Origin: an uncultured Prevotella sp.
GTDB lineage: Bacteria; Bacteroidota; Bacteroidia; Bacteroidales; Bacteroidaceae
Length of the DNA stretch: 64,000 bases
Reading direction: 5' to 3'
NCBI GenBank assembly: GCA_946183415.1
Contig: CAMHAM010000008.1
Span: 1 to 64,000 of the forward strand
The translations under genes and the position numbers were made by a program. Of this stretch, positions 40,757-49,245 are shown in pieces (the stretch's first letter is position 1; each line of letters begins with the position of its first letter). A model generated the notes under the pieces. That model searched no databases and was not told the DNA's origin. It saw only the letters and a list, made by a program, of their open reading frames with translations.

Positions 40757-42288
40757 CGTCGCGTGTTTAGGATTCCTGTTTTACTAAGTGTCAACTGAAT
40801 GCCGTTGTTATTACCTCGAATGGCACCAAAATCGGCTCCCCAGGCGGCAGTAGCCCTCCAACCCTTTGCGAAGGTCCAGCCTACCTCAGCCAGCAAACTG
40901 GTGTTATACTTCCGATGAGTGTAGGGACTCTTATAACGGCCTAACCCGTCCTGCCACGATGCCAGAATACGATAGTGGAGAGTGGGCAGAGGCTGACCAC
41001 TGATACCCAGGTGCCAGGCCTTAAACCGGTTGTTGTTCACCTCAATCCTGCCATTGTCATTATAGAGTGGAGAAAGATAGAGCGGATTGCCAGCTACCTG
41101 TCCCCAATGCTCCCACCCCATTAGGATATAATGATTGTAGAATTCGTCGATGCCGCCGATATGGTCTGAGAAAGAAGGGGTACGGTCATGATAGACAGCA
41201 CCACTCTGATATTTCGTGTAGAGATACTCTATGACGATATCCTGCAGCCAAGTGCCCTTGCGCAGCTGCAATTCGGCACCCAGCATGATATCCTTGAAGT
41301 CATAAAGCAGATAGCGGTTGTCCTTCTTATCATTCCACTCGCTGCCTTTGCCATAGCCGTCATAATCGAGCATAAACATCGCCGACTGATCCTCGAAGAA
41401 CTTATCGGCATAGAGGCTCACACACCAGTCGCCGAGATCGTAGTTAAGACGAAGCAGCCAACTGCCGAGATGGTTACCCTCTGAGTTCTGGTAAGTGGTC
41501 TCATTGACTTCACCACCACCAGGAATCAGTGCATGCAGGAAGGCCTTCAGACCCGAATCGTTGTGATATATCTTGTCACCGTTATCATCTTTCAGATAGG
41601 ATGTGCCACCAAACTGGCAAGCCAACTCAACACCCAACTCTGCAGAGAAAGGTTTCCCTTCCTTACCGATCTTCAGATAGCCTGCCTTGCTGTGATATAA
41701 AGCATGCTCAGTGTAACGATGTTCCTGATAGGTGAAGTCTTTCTGCCAGTTATCGTCAGTATACATACCATAGGCGATATGTCCCTTGAGAGACAACCAT
41801 TTACGGGTACCGGGAATCGCCCAGTATTCCGGCAAGGCAAGACGTACCTGGGGTACCGGACGGGCATTGATGCCAAGCGTCTGTGAGCCTGTGCTTAGCT
41901 CCTGGTTCTTCAGTTCCATCGGCTGCTCCTTGGCGCCTACGGTGAGTACGCCTTTCAGCCAGCGACCTTCGAAATACGCCTGTTGCACTACCAGCGTACT
42001 GGTAAAACCTGCAGCCACAGCCAGATCTGCACCATAGCCAATGCCCCACTTACGGCCATCATCAGCAGAAAGGGGGCGCTGGAGAGCACCACGAAGATAG
42101 CCATTCGATGTCTTCAGCGAACTCAGGCCATACTTGTTGGCATTGAGCCACAGGGGGGTATGGTCACCACTGGAGAAAGTGGCTTGCATCTCTGCACGAT
42201 ACTGCAGACTGTCGAAGAGCGAACGATTTTGTGCACTGACAGTCTGGTAGCTACACATTATTAATAATATAGAAACGAAATATCTCAT
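40753..42288 (-). CDS. Wzi-type capsule assembly outer-membrane protein
   Basis: A 511-residue beta-barrel that helps hold capsule polysaccharide on the surface. It has a signal peptide (RYFVSILLIMCSYQTVSAQN) and the Wzi pattern of many strands with aromatic ends: TPLWLNANKYGLSSLKTSNG, VQQAYFEGRWLKGVLTVGAK, GHIAYGMYTDDNWQKDF, YLYTKYQSGAVYHDRTPSFS, YILMGWEHWGQVAGNPLYLS and WGADFGAIRGNNNGIQLTLS. I placed the start at 42288 where the signal peptide begins. Its neighbourhood to the Wzx/Wzy locus is consistent with the role. Confidence 0.92.
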   Translation of the reverse strand: MRYFVSILLIMCSYQTVSAQNRSLFDSLQYRAEMQATFSSGDHTPLWLNANKYGLSSLKTSNGYLRGALQRPLSADDGRKWGIGYGADLAVAAGFTSTLVVQQAYFEGRWLKGVLTVGAKEQPMELKNQELSTGSQTLGINARPVPQVRLALPEYWAIPGTRKWLSLKGHIAYGMYTDDNWQKDFTYQEHRYTEHALYHSKAGYLKIGKEGKPFSAELGVELACQFGGTSYLKDDNGDKIYHNDSGLKAFLHALIPGGGEVNETTYQNSEGNHLGSWLLRLNYDLGDWCVSLYADKFFEDQSAMFMLDYDGYGKGSEWNDKKDNRYLLYDFKDIMLGAELQLRKGTWLQDIVIEYLYTKYQSGAVYHDRTPSFSDHIGGIDEFYNHYILMGWEHWGQVAGNPLYLSPLYNDNGRIEVNNNRFKAWHLGISGQPLPTLHYRILASWQDGLGRYKSPYTHRKYNTSLLAEVGWTFAKGWRATAAWGADFGAIRGNNNGIQLTLSKTGILNTRR

Positions 42289-42299
42289 ATCGGGTACAA

Positions 42300-42447
42300 A
42301 ATTACAAAGAAAAAACGAGAAAAGATACACTTATAGGGAAAATCCCCTCCCTGTTTAGGGAAAATCCTTTGCAAACCTGCCGATTTTGTCGTTTCTTTGC
42401 ACTGTGAAATAGAAAAAGAATGTCGAACAAGCTAAAATGATACGAAT
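42300..42447. other. Region between wzi and the Gly-rich gene
   Basis: The near-repeat TAGGGAAAATCC occurs twice (about 42335-42346 and 42357-42368). TTTCTTTG (42393-42400) may be the -7 element of the plus-strand gene, with TTTTG further upstream. Confidence 0.5.
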
Positions 42448-43494
42448 ATGAAGAAGATGTTTTTCGCACTGATGGTGATGCTGACCACGACAATGGCGGC
42501 AAGCGCAATGAGCTACGAGCAGGCCCGCAGCGAGGCCCTGTTCCTCACCGACAAAATGGCATACGAGCTGAATCTGACTGACGAGCAGTACGAGGCAGCT
42601 TATGAAATCAATCTCGACTACCTGATGGGAGTAACAGGACGTGCAGATGTATTCGGCACCTACTGGGAGCGCAGGAATCTCGATCTCAGCTATATCCTGC
42701 TCGACTGGCAGTGGAGCGCCTATCTGGCAGCTAGCTATTTCTATCGTCCACTCTACTGGGAGGCAGGCTACTGGCACTTCGGTGTCTATCGCCGCTATCC
42801 GCACCGTGACTATTTCTACTTCGGGCGTCCGCACTTCTATGCCACCTATCGCGGCGGACACGCCTGGCACGTTTATGGCGGACATGGCTACTATTATGTA
42901 CACAGAGAGCACTTCCGCTCATCTCCAAGAGCACACTTCGGTATGCACGATCGCTGGAACCGTGGTGACTTCCGTGCATCTCACCACAGCTCTACACGCA
43001 TCACGGCAGGACCTAATCATGGCAATCACGGAGGTAGAATCGGCAGCAATGCTTCTGGCTATAACCGTCCCATGAATCATGGAAATGGTAACGTGAGTCG
43101 CAGACCAAGCAACAGCTTTGGAGGCTCTTATGGCAACAGACCGAATGGCGGTTCCTTTGGCAACAGACCGAATGGTGGTTCTCACAGCAGTAGCTCTAAC
43201 GTGAACAGAGCACCTTCACGCCTAACTGAGAATTCTCACTTGAATAGCAGCTCGCGCCATGGAAGTTTTAGCGGACACGGCAGCACCCCCATCCGTCCCT
43301 CTCACTCTTTCGGAGGCTCGTTCTCTGGTAGCTCTCGTTCTGGAGGTTCATTCTCTGGCGGTTCCCATTCTGGAGGTTCGTTCTCTAGTGGTTCCCGTTC
43401 TGGAGGTTCATTCTCTGGCGGCTCTCACGGTGGAGGTTCCCACTCAGGCGGTTCACGAGGTAGTGGTGGCGGTCACTTCGGAGGCCACAGATAA
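42448..43494 (+). CDS. Exported Gly/Ser/His-rich low-complexity protein
   Basis: A 348-residue exported protein (signal MFFALMVMLTTTMAASAMS). The first 80 residues are ordered and helical (LTDKMAYELNLTDEQYEAAY, EINLDYLMGVTGRADVFGTY), similar to small periplasmic DUF-type proteins with LTDEQ motifs. A Trp/Tyr/His-rich middle follows (WEAGYWHFGVYRRYPHRDYF). From about residue 190 to the end it becomes a Gly/Ser/Asn repeat tail, with GGSFSGGSHSGG and GGSFSSGSRSGG units of about 12-14 residues. Such tails can bind metal through His or stick to surfaces. Function unknown. Confidence 0.85.
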   Translation: MKKMFFALMVMLTTTMAASAMSYEQARSEALFLTDKMAYELNLTDEQYEAAYEINLDYLMGVTGRADVFGTYWERRNLDLSYILLDWQWSAYLAASYFYRPLYWEAGYWHFGVYRRYPHRDYFYFGRPHFYATYRGGHAWHVYGGHGYYYVHREHFRSSPRAHFGMHDRWNRGDFRASHHSSTRITAGPNHGNHGGRIGSNASGYNRPMNHGNGNVSRRPSNSFGGSYGNRPNGGSFGNRPNGGSHSSSSNVNRAPSRLTENSHLNSSSRHGSFSGHGSTPIRPSHSFGGSFSGSSRSGGSFSGGSHSGGSFSSGSRSGGSFSGGSHGGGSHSGGSRGSGGGHFGGHR

Positions 43495-43500
43495 ACAAGG

Positions 43501-44007
43501 CTACAGTTCAAGCGTGCGGACCTCCGCATTCGACATCCTCTGAATATCGCTCATTGACTTTTTATAATATACTGCCTGGATGGCCTTGTTCATGATTCCA
43601 TGGCCTACAGCCAGCACCTTCTTTCCTGGGAATGTCGCCCTGACATAAGCGATGAATTCGCCAGCCCTGGAAAGAAGGTTTTCTAATGTCTCGATGTCAT
43701 CAGGCCACACTTCACCCTTCAGTTCTGGGATAAAGCGTCCAGTAAAACTGCCCCAGTCGCGCTCACGTAGCAAAGGGGTCGTCTGCACCTCAAGTCCATG
43801 GGGCTCAGCGATTATCCTGGCTGTATCGACAGAGCGTTTCAGATCACTGGCGATGACGGCATCGAGGAGTCGGTCTTTCCACGCCTCACTCAACTGAATA
43901 GCCTGGAGAATACCATTTTCATTGAGCTCTCCCTGCGTCTGTCCCTGCATGATCTGACGGGCATTATCCACCGTTTCTCCATGCCTGACTAAGTATAAAG
44001 TTGTCAT
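43501..44007 (-). CDS. Histidine phosphatase family protein
   Basis: A 168-residue phosphoglycerate mutase-like phosphatase. The active-site motif TLYLVRHGETVDNARQIMQG with RHG is at the start, AVIASDLKRSVDTARIIAEP gives the second Arg, LLRERDWGSFTGRF the Glu, and VLAVGHGIMNKAIQ the final His. Substrate unknown; relatives act on cobalamin precursors, sugar phosphates or nucleotides. It is divergent from the DUF308 gene. Confidence 0.93.
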   Translation of the reverse strand: MTTLYLVRHGETVDNARQIMQGQTQGELNENGILQAIQLSEAWKDRLLDAVIASDLKRSVDTARIIAEPHGLEVQTTPLLRERDWGSFTGRFIPELKGEVWPDDIETLENLLSRAGEFIAYVRATFPGKKVLAVGHGIMNKAIQAVYYKKSMSDIQRMSNAEVRTLEL

Positions 44008-44042
44008 CTTCTTTTAAATTTTGCTGCAAAATTACATAATTA

Positions 44043-44074
44043 TTTGCTTTTTCCACCTTAATTTGCTATATTTG
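44043..44074 (+). promoter_or_regulatory. Promoter of the DUF308 gene
   Basis: TTTG (44043-44046), 20 bases, TATATTTG (44067-44074), the expected spacing. The start codon lies 28 bases downstream. Confidence 0.85.
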
Positions 44075-44101
44075 CAGCGCAAAACCAAGATTATTACGTA
44101 T

Positions 44102-44803
44102 ATGAAGATATTACAAAGTTCCGTTTTCCGTGCCATCTGTGCCATCACCGTTGGTATTCTGTTGATTAAATATCCTGATAATACCGTCACGTGGATTACC
44201 GTAGCCATCGGTGTTTTGTTCTTGCTTTCAGGACTGATTTCGCTGATTGTCTATGTGAATGCCCGCAAAAACGTGTCGGAATATAAGATCATTGATGCCG
44301 AGGGACGCGTGGTGGCAGGCGAAAAACCCACCTTCCCCATTGTTGGCGTGGGTAGTCTGATTCTGGGATTCCTGCTGGCACTGACACCCAACATTTTTAT
44401 CACAGCCCTGATGTATATCATTGGAGGCATCCTGATTCTGGGAGCCATCAACCAGTATATGAACCTGATCAATGCCCGTAGGTTTGGTAAGGTTGGCATC
44501 GGCTACTGGGTGTTCCCGTCTGTCATACTGCTGATTGGCCTCTATGTCATCATCAAGCCCATGGTACCTGCCAGCATGGCAATGCTCATTCTGGGCTGGT
44601 GCTCGCTGCTCTATGGCGTGACGGAGTTGATCAACTCCATCAAGTTCCACTCCGACAAGAAGAAATTCAGGGAGGCGCAGGAGATCCAAGTGGCAGAGGA
44701 GGTCGTAGAGAATACAGAGGAACTGACGGTTGAAGAGGTCAAGGACGAAGTACCCGCTGATAATACTCAGCTTTCCGTTCCAACTTCATCGGATAAGCTC
44801 TAG
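44102..44803 (+). CDS. HdeD-like DUF308 membrane protein
   Basis: A 233-residue inner-membrane protein with six membrane segments in three DUF308-type pairs (AICAITVGILLIKYPDNTVT, ITVAIGVLFLLSGLISLIVY, GVGSLILGFLLALTPNIFIT, MYIIGGILILGAINQYMNLI, VFPSVILLIGLYVIIKPMVP, ASMAMLILGWCSLLYGVTEL), followed by a charged Glu/Val-rich tail. HdeD relatives take part in acid tolerance, but no function is proven here. I placed the start at 44102. Its last 65 bases overlap the convergent uracil-DNA glycosylase-like gene. Confidence 0.88.
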   Translation: MKILQSSVFRAICAITVGILLIKYPDNTVTWITVAIGVLFLLSGLISLIVYVNARKNVSEYKIIDAEGRVVAGEKPTFPIVGVGSLILGFLLALTPNIFITALMYIIGGILILGAINQYMNLINARRFGKVGIGYWVFPSVILLIGLYVIIKPMVPASMAMLILGWCSLLYGVTELINSIKFHSDKKKFREAQEIQVAEEVVENTEELTVEEVKDEVPADNTQLSVPTSSDKL

Positions 44804-45302
44804 AACTGCTGGGCATGCGGTAGAGACGCAACTGACGGCCTTCGAATGCGAAGGTTGTATATTCACCCACTTTTGGAGGTTCAACACCAAACTGGCGACA
44901 GGCTATTTCTGTAGCCAGTTGTCCTGCCGTAACGACACTTTCGCATAAAGGGAGGCCGCGCACCATCTGACGGAGATCTGTTTCCTCCACGATCTCCAGA
45001 TCTTTATCTGAGGCGGTACCTGTTGTGCGACGGATGCGCGTAGCGGTATCAAAGAGGGCGATGCCCTCAGCTTCAAGAAAAGGAACCAACTGCTCCAGAC
45101 GGAAACACTTATGGGCTGCATCCACAAAATAGTCCTTATCCTGAAAGAAGAGCAATCCGAAGATGCGCCACATGTCATTGATGAAATTCGGATAATAGAA
45201 CTTCATCGACCAGCGCTTCTCTGGAGGCGGAAAAGTGCCAAGCATCAGCAGCCTGGCACCTTTAGGGAGAAACGGCTGAAAGGGATGACGCTCTACCTCC
45301 AT
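44739..45302 (-). CDS. Uracil-DNA glycosylase superfamily protein
   Basis: A 187-residue member of the Mug/UDG-like superfamily, related to mismatch-specific glycosylases. Marks: LLMLGTFPPPEKRWSMKFYY (motif 1 region with GTFPP), FINDMWRIFGLLFF, GIALFDTATRIRRTTGTASD and the end RMPSSSRAYPMKLERKAEYY with the usual PSSS motif of this group. The family excises uracil or thymine from mismatches; the true substrate is not known. It overlaps the uridine kinase stop codon by one base and the DUF308 3' end by 65 bases. Confidence 0.88.
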   Translation of the reverse strand: MEVERHPFQPFLPKGARLLMLGTFPPPEKRWSMKFYYPNFINDMWRIFGLLFFQDKDYFVDAAHKCFRLEQLVPFLEAEGIALFDTATRIRRTTGTASDKDLEIVEETDLRQMVRGLPLCESVVTAGQLATEIACRQFGVEPPKVGEYTTFAFEGRQLRLYRMPSSSRAYPMKLERKAEYYQRVLRP

Positions 45303-45937
45303 TACTTCTTGCCCAGTTCCTCTATCACCTCCTCTGTAAAGCCCTGGATATAAGTCCTCAGAATATCAATACCACGCTTGTTCTCGCGTCCCCAGGGAAT
45401 GATAAGGTCAGCAAACTTCTTCGTGGGTTCAATAAACTGCTCGTGCATGGGCTTTACATCGTTTTCATAATGGTCGAGCACCATGTCGACAGTACGCCCG
45501 CGCTCCACAACGTCGCGGCGGATATTACGTATCAGGCGCACGTCACTGTCGGTATCCACGTAAATCTTCAAATCCATCATGTCGCGGAGCTTCTTATAAT
45601 GAAGTGTCATGATGCCCTCGAGAATGATGACGGGCTTCGGTTCTACATGAATAGTCTCCGGCAGACGATTGGAAAGCACATAGGAGTAGGTGGGTTGTTC
45701 GACAGCCTCGCCGTTTTTCAATTTCTTGATTTGTTCTGTCAGCAGTTTCCAGTCGAAGGCATCAGGATGGTCGAAGTTAATCTGCTTCCGCTCCTCCGGT
45801 GTTAGTTCGGTAGTGTCGTTATAATACGAATCCAAGGGGATGACCGCTGCACAATGAGGAGGCAGCGCTTTGGCAATACGTTTCACGACGGTGGTCTTGC
45901 CAGAACCAGATCCGCCCGCGATTCCAATAATAATCAT
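45302..45937 (-). CDS. udk: Uridine kinase
   Basis: Phosphorylates uridine and cytidine with ATP or GTP in pyrimidine salvage. The 211 residues have Walker A GIAGGSGSGKTTVVKRIA, VIPLDSYYNDTTELTPEERK, INFDHPDAFDWKLLTEQIKK, PVIILEGIMTLHYKKLRDMM, IYVDTDSDVRLIRNIRRDV and the lid RDVVERGRTVDMVLDHYEN. Length and motifs match the family. The gene ends one base into the UDG-like gene. Confidence 0.96.
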   Translation of the reverse strand: MIIIGIAGGSGSGKTTVVKRIAKALPPHCAAVIPLDSYYNDTTELTPEERKQINFDHPDAFDWKLLTEQIKKLKNGEAVEQPTYSYVLSNRLPETIHVEPKPVIILEGIMTLHYKKLRDMMDLKIYVDTDSDVRLIRNIRRDVVERGRTVDMVLDHYENDVKPMHEQFIEPTKKFADLIIPWGRENKRGIDILRTYIQGFTEEVIEELGKK

Positions 45938-45945
45938 AAACTTCT

Positions 45946-45984
45946 ATTCAATTTTCACTTTTCACTTCTCACTTTTCACTTCTC
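45946..45984. repeat. TTTTCACT/CTTCTCACT microsatellite
   Basis: Five to six imperfect units of the heptamer type TTTCACT, lying between udk and the exonuclease-like gene. Similar tracts occur at 48552-48590 and 51205-51239. Confidence 0.7.
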
Positions 45985-46995
45985 CAAGTACACCACTGTC
46001 GGCAGATGGTCACTATAGCCATTGAGCCACTGGCCTCCAGCATGTGTGCGCAGGGTATTACCCTTGTAAGGACCATCCTGTTGTATCAGGTAAGGACGAC
46101 GGAACACCTGATAATCAGTCAGTTTCAGACCCGTAGTTCCCAAGAGCGATGACGATACGATAATCTGGTCGAACAGATTCCAGGAACCTTGGAACTGCAG
46201 GGTACCTTCACCCGCCGCCAGCATATTCCACCAAGGATTATAGAGGTCACCCTCACCTACCTCAGTCTTTTCTCGCTTGGCTCCCAAGCACTTCGCCATC
46301 GAAGGGTCCTGAGGGTCGTCGTTCATATCGCCCATAATCAGCAACTTCACCTGCGGATCATCCTTCAGCAACGAGTCCTTTACCACTCTGAGCTGGGAGC
46401 CACCCTCCTCACGGTAATAAGAGGTTGCACCACGTGAGGGCAGATGATTCACCACGATTGTGACATGCTCACCTGCCAGTGTACCACTCACAATCAGAAA
46501 TCCACGACTGGCACGCTTTGCATCCTCTGGCAACTTATATATATAAGGTATAAGCTTCACGTTACGCACACTGAAACGGGCAGGGTCATAGAGCAGGGCA
46601 CAGTCGACACCACGCTGGTCTGGCCCTTCGATATGTACGAACTGATAATTGCGGGCTCTCAATGGAGCCTCGTTACAGAGATCCGTCAGACATCTGGCAT
46701 TCTCCACCTCAGCCACACCAATGGCTGCACAACCTTCCTGCAACTTGTCGGTACCCATTTCAGAAAGCACACGCGCCATGTTATGCAACTTGTTGACATA
46801 TTTCTCGCCCGTCCACTTATAGGTACCCTCAGCCAGAAACTCATAATCGTTCTTGCCTTCGTCATGGCAGGTGTCAAACAAGTTTTCGAGGTTATAAAAG
46901 CCAATCGCATAGTCGGCCTTTCCTCCGTCTGGACGGGAGGCGCAGACTGTCGTTGTTGCCAAGAAAGCCCCTACAATTAATAGTAATAATCTCAT
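45976..46995 (-). CDS. Endonuclease/exonuclease/phosphatase family protein
   Basis: A 339-residue exported protein (signal RLLLLIVGAFLATTTVCASR). The EEP fold motifs are visible: AIGFYNLENLFDTCHDEGKN (metal Glu), CAAIGVAEVENARCLTDLCN, HIEGPDQRGVDCALLYDPAR, TIVVNHLPSRGATSYYREEG (His), LLIMGDMNDDPQDPSMAKCL (Asp-x-Asn) and GYSDHLPTVVYLE (the final SDH). The substrate may be extracellular DNA or a phosphoester. I set the start at 46995, 20 bases after TATATTTG on the minus strand (47015-47022). Confidence 0.9.
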   Translation of the reverse strand: MRLLLLIVGAFLATTTVCASRPDGGKADYAIGFYNLENLFDTCHDEGKNDYEFLAEGTYKWTGEKYVNKLHNMARVLSEMGTDKLQEGCAAIGVAEVENARCLTDLCNEAPLRARNYQFVHIEGPDQRGVDCALLYDPARFSVRNVKLIPYIYKLPEDAKRASRGFLIVSGTLAGEHVTIVVNHLPSRGATSYYREEGGSQLRVVKDSLLKDDPQVKLLIMGDMNDDPQDPSMAKCLGAKREKTEVGEGDLYNPWWNMLAAGEGTLQFQGSWNLFDQIIVSSSLLGTTGLKLTDYQVFRRPYLIQQDGPYKGNTLRTHAGGQWLNGYSDHLPTVVYLEK

Positions 46996-47063
46996 ATCTG
47001 ATCGTTTATGAGTGCAAATATACCACAAAAATCTGAGCAGACAAAGAAAAAGGGACAAAAAAG

Positions 47064-47095
47064 TTTGTAGATTCCAAAAAAACTTCGTACCTTTG
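47064..47095 (+). promoter_or_regulatory. Promoter of rpmE2
   Basis: TTTG (47064-47067), 20 bases, TACCTTTG (47088-47095). The leader of about 45 bases is short. Confidence 0.85.
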
Positions 47096-47145
47096 CACCC
47101 GCTTTATGCGAATTTAGTAATTAAACATTAATATTTAACTCAAAA

Positions 47146-47400
47146 ATGAAAAAAGGTATTCATCCAGAAAACTATCGCCCCGTCGTATTCAAGGATATGT
47201 CCAACGGCGATATGTTCCTTACGAAGTCTACTGCAAAGACAAATGACACTGTAGAATTCGAAGGCGAAACTTACCCAGTGGTAAAAGTCGAAATCTCTAG
47301 CACCTCTCACCCGTTCTACACTGGTAAGAGCAAGCTCGTTGACACCGCAGGTCGTGTTGATAAGTTCATGAGCCGCTACGGTAAGGCTGCGAAGAAGTAA
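47146..47400 (+). CDS. rpmE2: 50S ribosomal protein L31 type B
   Basis: An 84-residue L31 paralogue without zinc-binding Cys residues. Marks: [60 protein letters not shown] and MSRYGK. In many bacteria such zinc-free forms replace the zinc form when zinc is low. No zinc form is seen in this window. Confidence 0.96.
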   Translation: MKKGIHPENYRPVVFKDMSNGDMFLTKSTAKTNDTVEFEGETYPVVKVEISSTSHPFYTGKSKLVDTAGRVDKFMSRYGKAAKK

Positions 47401-47421
47401 GATTATAACCGCAAGATTTAT

Positions 47422-47468
47422 AAAGGCACGTCCCAGGTAGTTGCATATGCCGAGGATGTGCCTTTTTA
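47422..47468 (+). terminator. Terminator after rpmE2
   Basis: AAAGGCAC and GTGCCTTT(TT) pair across a loop of about 28 bases; T residues follow. Confidence 0.75.
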
Positions 47469-47503
47469 CTATTAAATACCCAATGACATAAAAATCTTAA
47501 AAA

Positions 47504-48523
47504 ATGAAAAGGCTGTCCTATTTGATTCCATTATTTATCTTAGCCTCATGCACATCCGAGGATAATTCAATGTCCCCAGAGCCCATACCAGCCCCGGTTA
47601 TCGAGCCTGTCGCCAACACCAATCAGAATGACGCATCGGAGAATCCCTATCTGGCAAGACTTGAAATGCCAAAGACAAAAACTGGCAGCCAAGTCATCAC
47701 TCACGAGACGAAAGACTTCGGGGTGAACTACTCCATAGAATGGGACGGCAAGCTGAAAGCACAGCGCTGGACCTGCTACCAGTTCTACGAAAAGAATTTC
47801 CCCCACAATGGGAACAGCCGCAAAGGACTTTGGCCCAATGGCGACCCCTGGGCTTATGACCCAAACGTGCCAATGGAGGATCAGCAGGCAAAGACCAACG
47901 AGCTCAGCAAGTCGTACTTCCCGGGCTTCCCCCAGACAACGGCCAATTACTTCCAGAAGGGGCATATATGCCCTTCGGCAGACCGCCTTTTCTCCAGGGA
48001 AGTCAATGAGCAGACTTACTACATGACGAACATCCTGCCCATGGCGGGCAAGTTCAATCAGGGCATCTGGGGGGTCATGGAGAATAAGCTGCGGGCGTTC
48101 ATTGGCGAGACCATGGACTCCCAGACTTTTGCCATGAACAGGACCTGGAACGGTTTCTGCGACACACTCTTCGTTTGCAAGGGCGGCACCATCGACAATG
48201 CAGAGCAGATACTTGACTATACCGTCGAATCGGCCAAGACGTCTGGCGAGACAGAACTGCATCCTGGCAAGCATATCATTCCAAAGTATTTCTTCATGGC
48301 TCTGCTCGCCAAGAAGGGGAATAACTACAAAGCGCTTGGCTTCTGGGTGGAGCACCTCAATGAAGACCATTCGAAAGATCCGCTTGGCGACTACGTGGTC
48401 AGCATCGACCAACTGGAGAGCTTGACAGGCATAGACTTCTTCTGCAACCTGCCTGACGACGTAGAGAACAAGGTAGAATCAGTATCTTCTGAACAGATAA
48501 AGAATGATTGGGGACTGAAGTGA
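47504..48523 (+). CDS. DNA/RNA non-specific endonuclease lipoprotein (NucA/EndoG type)
   Basis: A 339-residue lipoprotein (lipobox LASC in LIPLFILASCTSED) with a beta-beta-alpha metal nuclease domain. The fold shows PYLARLEMPKTKTGSQVITH, SIEWDGKLKAQRWTCYQFYE, YFQKGHICPSADRLFSREVN with the catalytic His of the family (usually DRGH, here QKGH) and TYYMTNILPMAGKFNQGIWG, whose N-x-x-P-x-x-x-x-x-N coordinates the metal. The Asp-Arg of the usual motif is replaced by Gln-Lys, which may lower activity. It likely works outside the cell on nucleic acid. Confidence 0.88.
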   Translation: MKRLSYLIPLFILASCTSEDNSMSPEPIPAPVIEPVANTNQNDASENPYLARLEMPKTKTGSQVITHETKDFGVNYSIEWDGKLKAQRWTCYQFYEKNFPHNGNSRKGLWPNGDPWAYDPNVPMEDQQAKTNELSKSYFPGFPQTTANYFQKGHICPSADRLFSREVNEQTYYMTNILPMAGKFNQGIWGVMENKLRAFIGETMDSQTFAMNRTWNGFCDTLFVCKGGTIDNAEQILDYTVESAKTSGETELHPGKHIIPKYFFMALLAKKGNNYKALGFWVEHLNEDHSKDPLGDYVVSIDQLESLTGIDFFCNLPDDVENKVESVSSEQIKNDWGLK

Positions 48524-48551
48524 AAAGTTAAAAAAAAACAAGACACCACAA

Positions 48552-48590
48552 CTTTTTCACTTCTCACTCCTCACTTTTCACTCCTTTTTT
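48552..48590. repeat. TTTTCACT-type microsatellite before the gpx promoter
   Basis: Imperfect units of CTTTTTCAC, TTCTCAC, TCCTCAC and TTTTCAC run straight into the -7 element TATCTTTG (48592-48599). They occupy the place of the -33 box. Confidence 0.7.
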
Positions 48591-48633
48591 GTATCTTTGT
48601 ACCCAAGAACTTAACATGTCTATATTATAAGAA

Positions 48634-49185
48634 ATGAAAACCGTTTACGATTTCACTGTCAAGGACAGAAAAGGAAAAGACGTATCTCTGAAAGAGTACG
48701 CCAATGAAGTGTTGCTGATTGTCAATACAGCAACCAAGTGTGGATTCACCCCGCAATACGACGAACTGGAGAAGCTCTATGAGAAGTATCATTCACAGGG
48801 CTTTGAGATCCTCGATTTCCCCTGTAACCAGTTCGGACAGCAGGCTCCTGGTACCGATGAGAGTATCCATGAGTTCTGCAAGCTGAATTTCGGTACAGAA
48901 TTCCCCCGCTTCAAGAAGATCAAGGTCAATGGCGACGATGCTGATCCCCTCTACAAGTTCCTTCAGGAGCAGAAGGGTTTTGCAGGATGGGACATGAACC
49001 ACCAGATTGCTCCACTCCTTGAGGATATGCTCTCAAAGGCTGACCCCGACTACAAGCAGAAGCCCGACATCAAATGGAACTTTACCAAGTTCCTTATCAA
49101 CAAGAAGGGTCAGGTAGTAGCTCGCTTCGAACCTACAGAGAATATAGCAAATATTGAGGCTCAGATTGAAGAACTGCTGAAATAA
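48634..49185 (+). CDS. Glutathione peroxidase-type thiol peroxidase
   Basis: A 183-residue reductant-dependent peroxidase of the GPx fold. Marks: VYDFTVKDRKGKDVSLKEYA, LLIVNTATKCGFTPQYDELE (peroxidatic Cys), ILDFPCNQFGQQAPGTDESI, INKKGQVVARFEPTENIANI and WNFTKFL. The tetrad Cys-Gln-Trp-Asn is present. The usual resolving Cys of Bacteria lies in the KLNFGTEF region and is not seen clearly, so the redox partner is unknown. It protects the anaerobe from peroxide. Monocistronic with a strong terminator. Confidence 0.94.
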   Translation: MKTVYDFTVKDRKGKDVSLKEYANEVLLIVNTATKCGFTPQYDELEKLYEKYHSQGFEILDFPCNQFGQQAPGTDESIHEFCKLNFGTEFPRFKKIKVNGDDADPLYKFLQEQKGFAGWDMNHQIAPLLEDMLSKADPDYKQKPDIKWNFTKFLINKKGQVVARFEPTENIANIEAQIEELLK

Positions 49186-49212
49186 GGATTCCTTTTATAC
49201 ATAATCACATCA

Positions 49213-49245
49213 AAAAAGGCTCGTTTCACAACGAGCCTTTTTCAT
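49213..49245 (+). terminator. Terminator after gpx
   Basis: AAAAAGGCTCGTT and AACGAGCCTTTTT pair over 13 bp and end in T residues. Confidence 0.93.

Noticed and set aside
47504..48523. The exported nuclease as part of a toxin-immunity pair.
   Set aside because: There is no immunity gene next to it and it has a lipobox of its own, so a free extracellular nuclease is the simpler reading.
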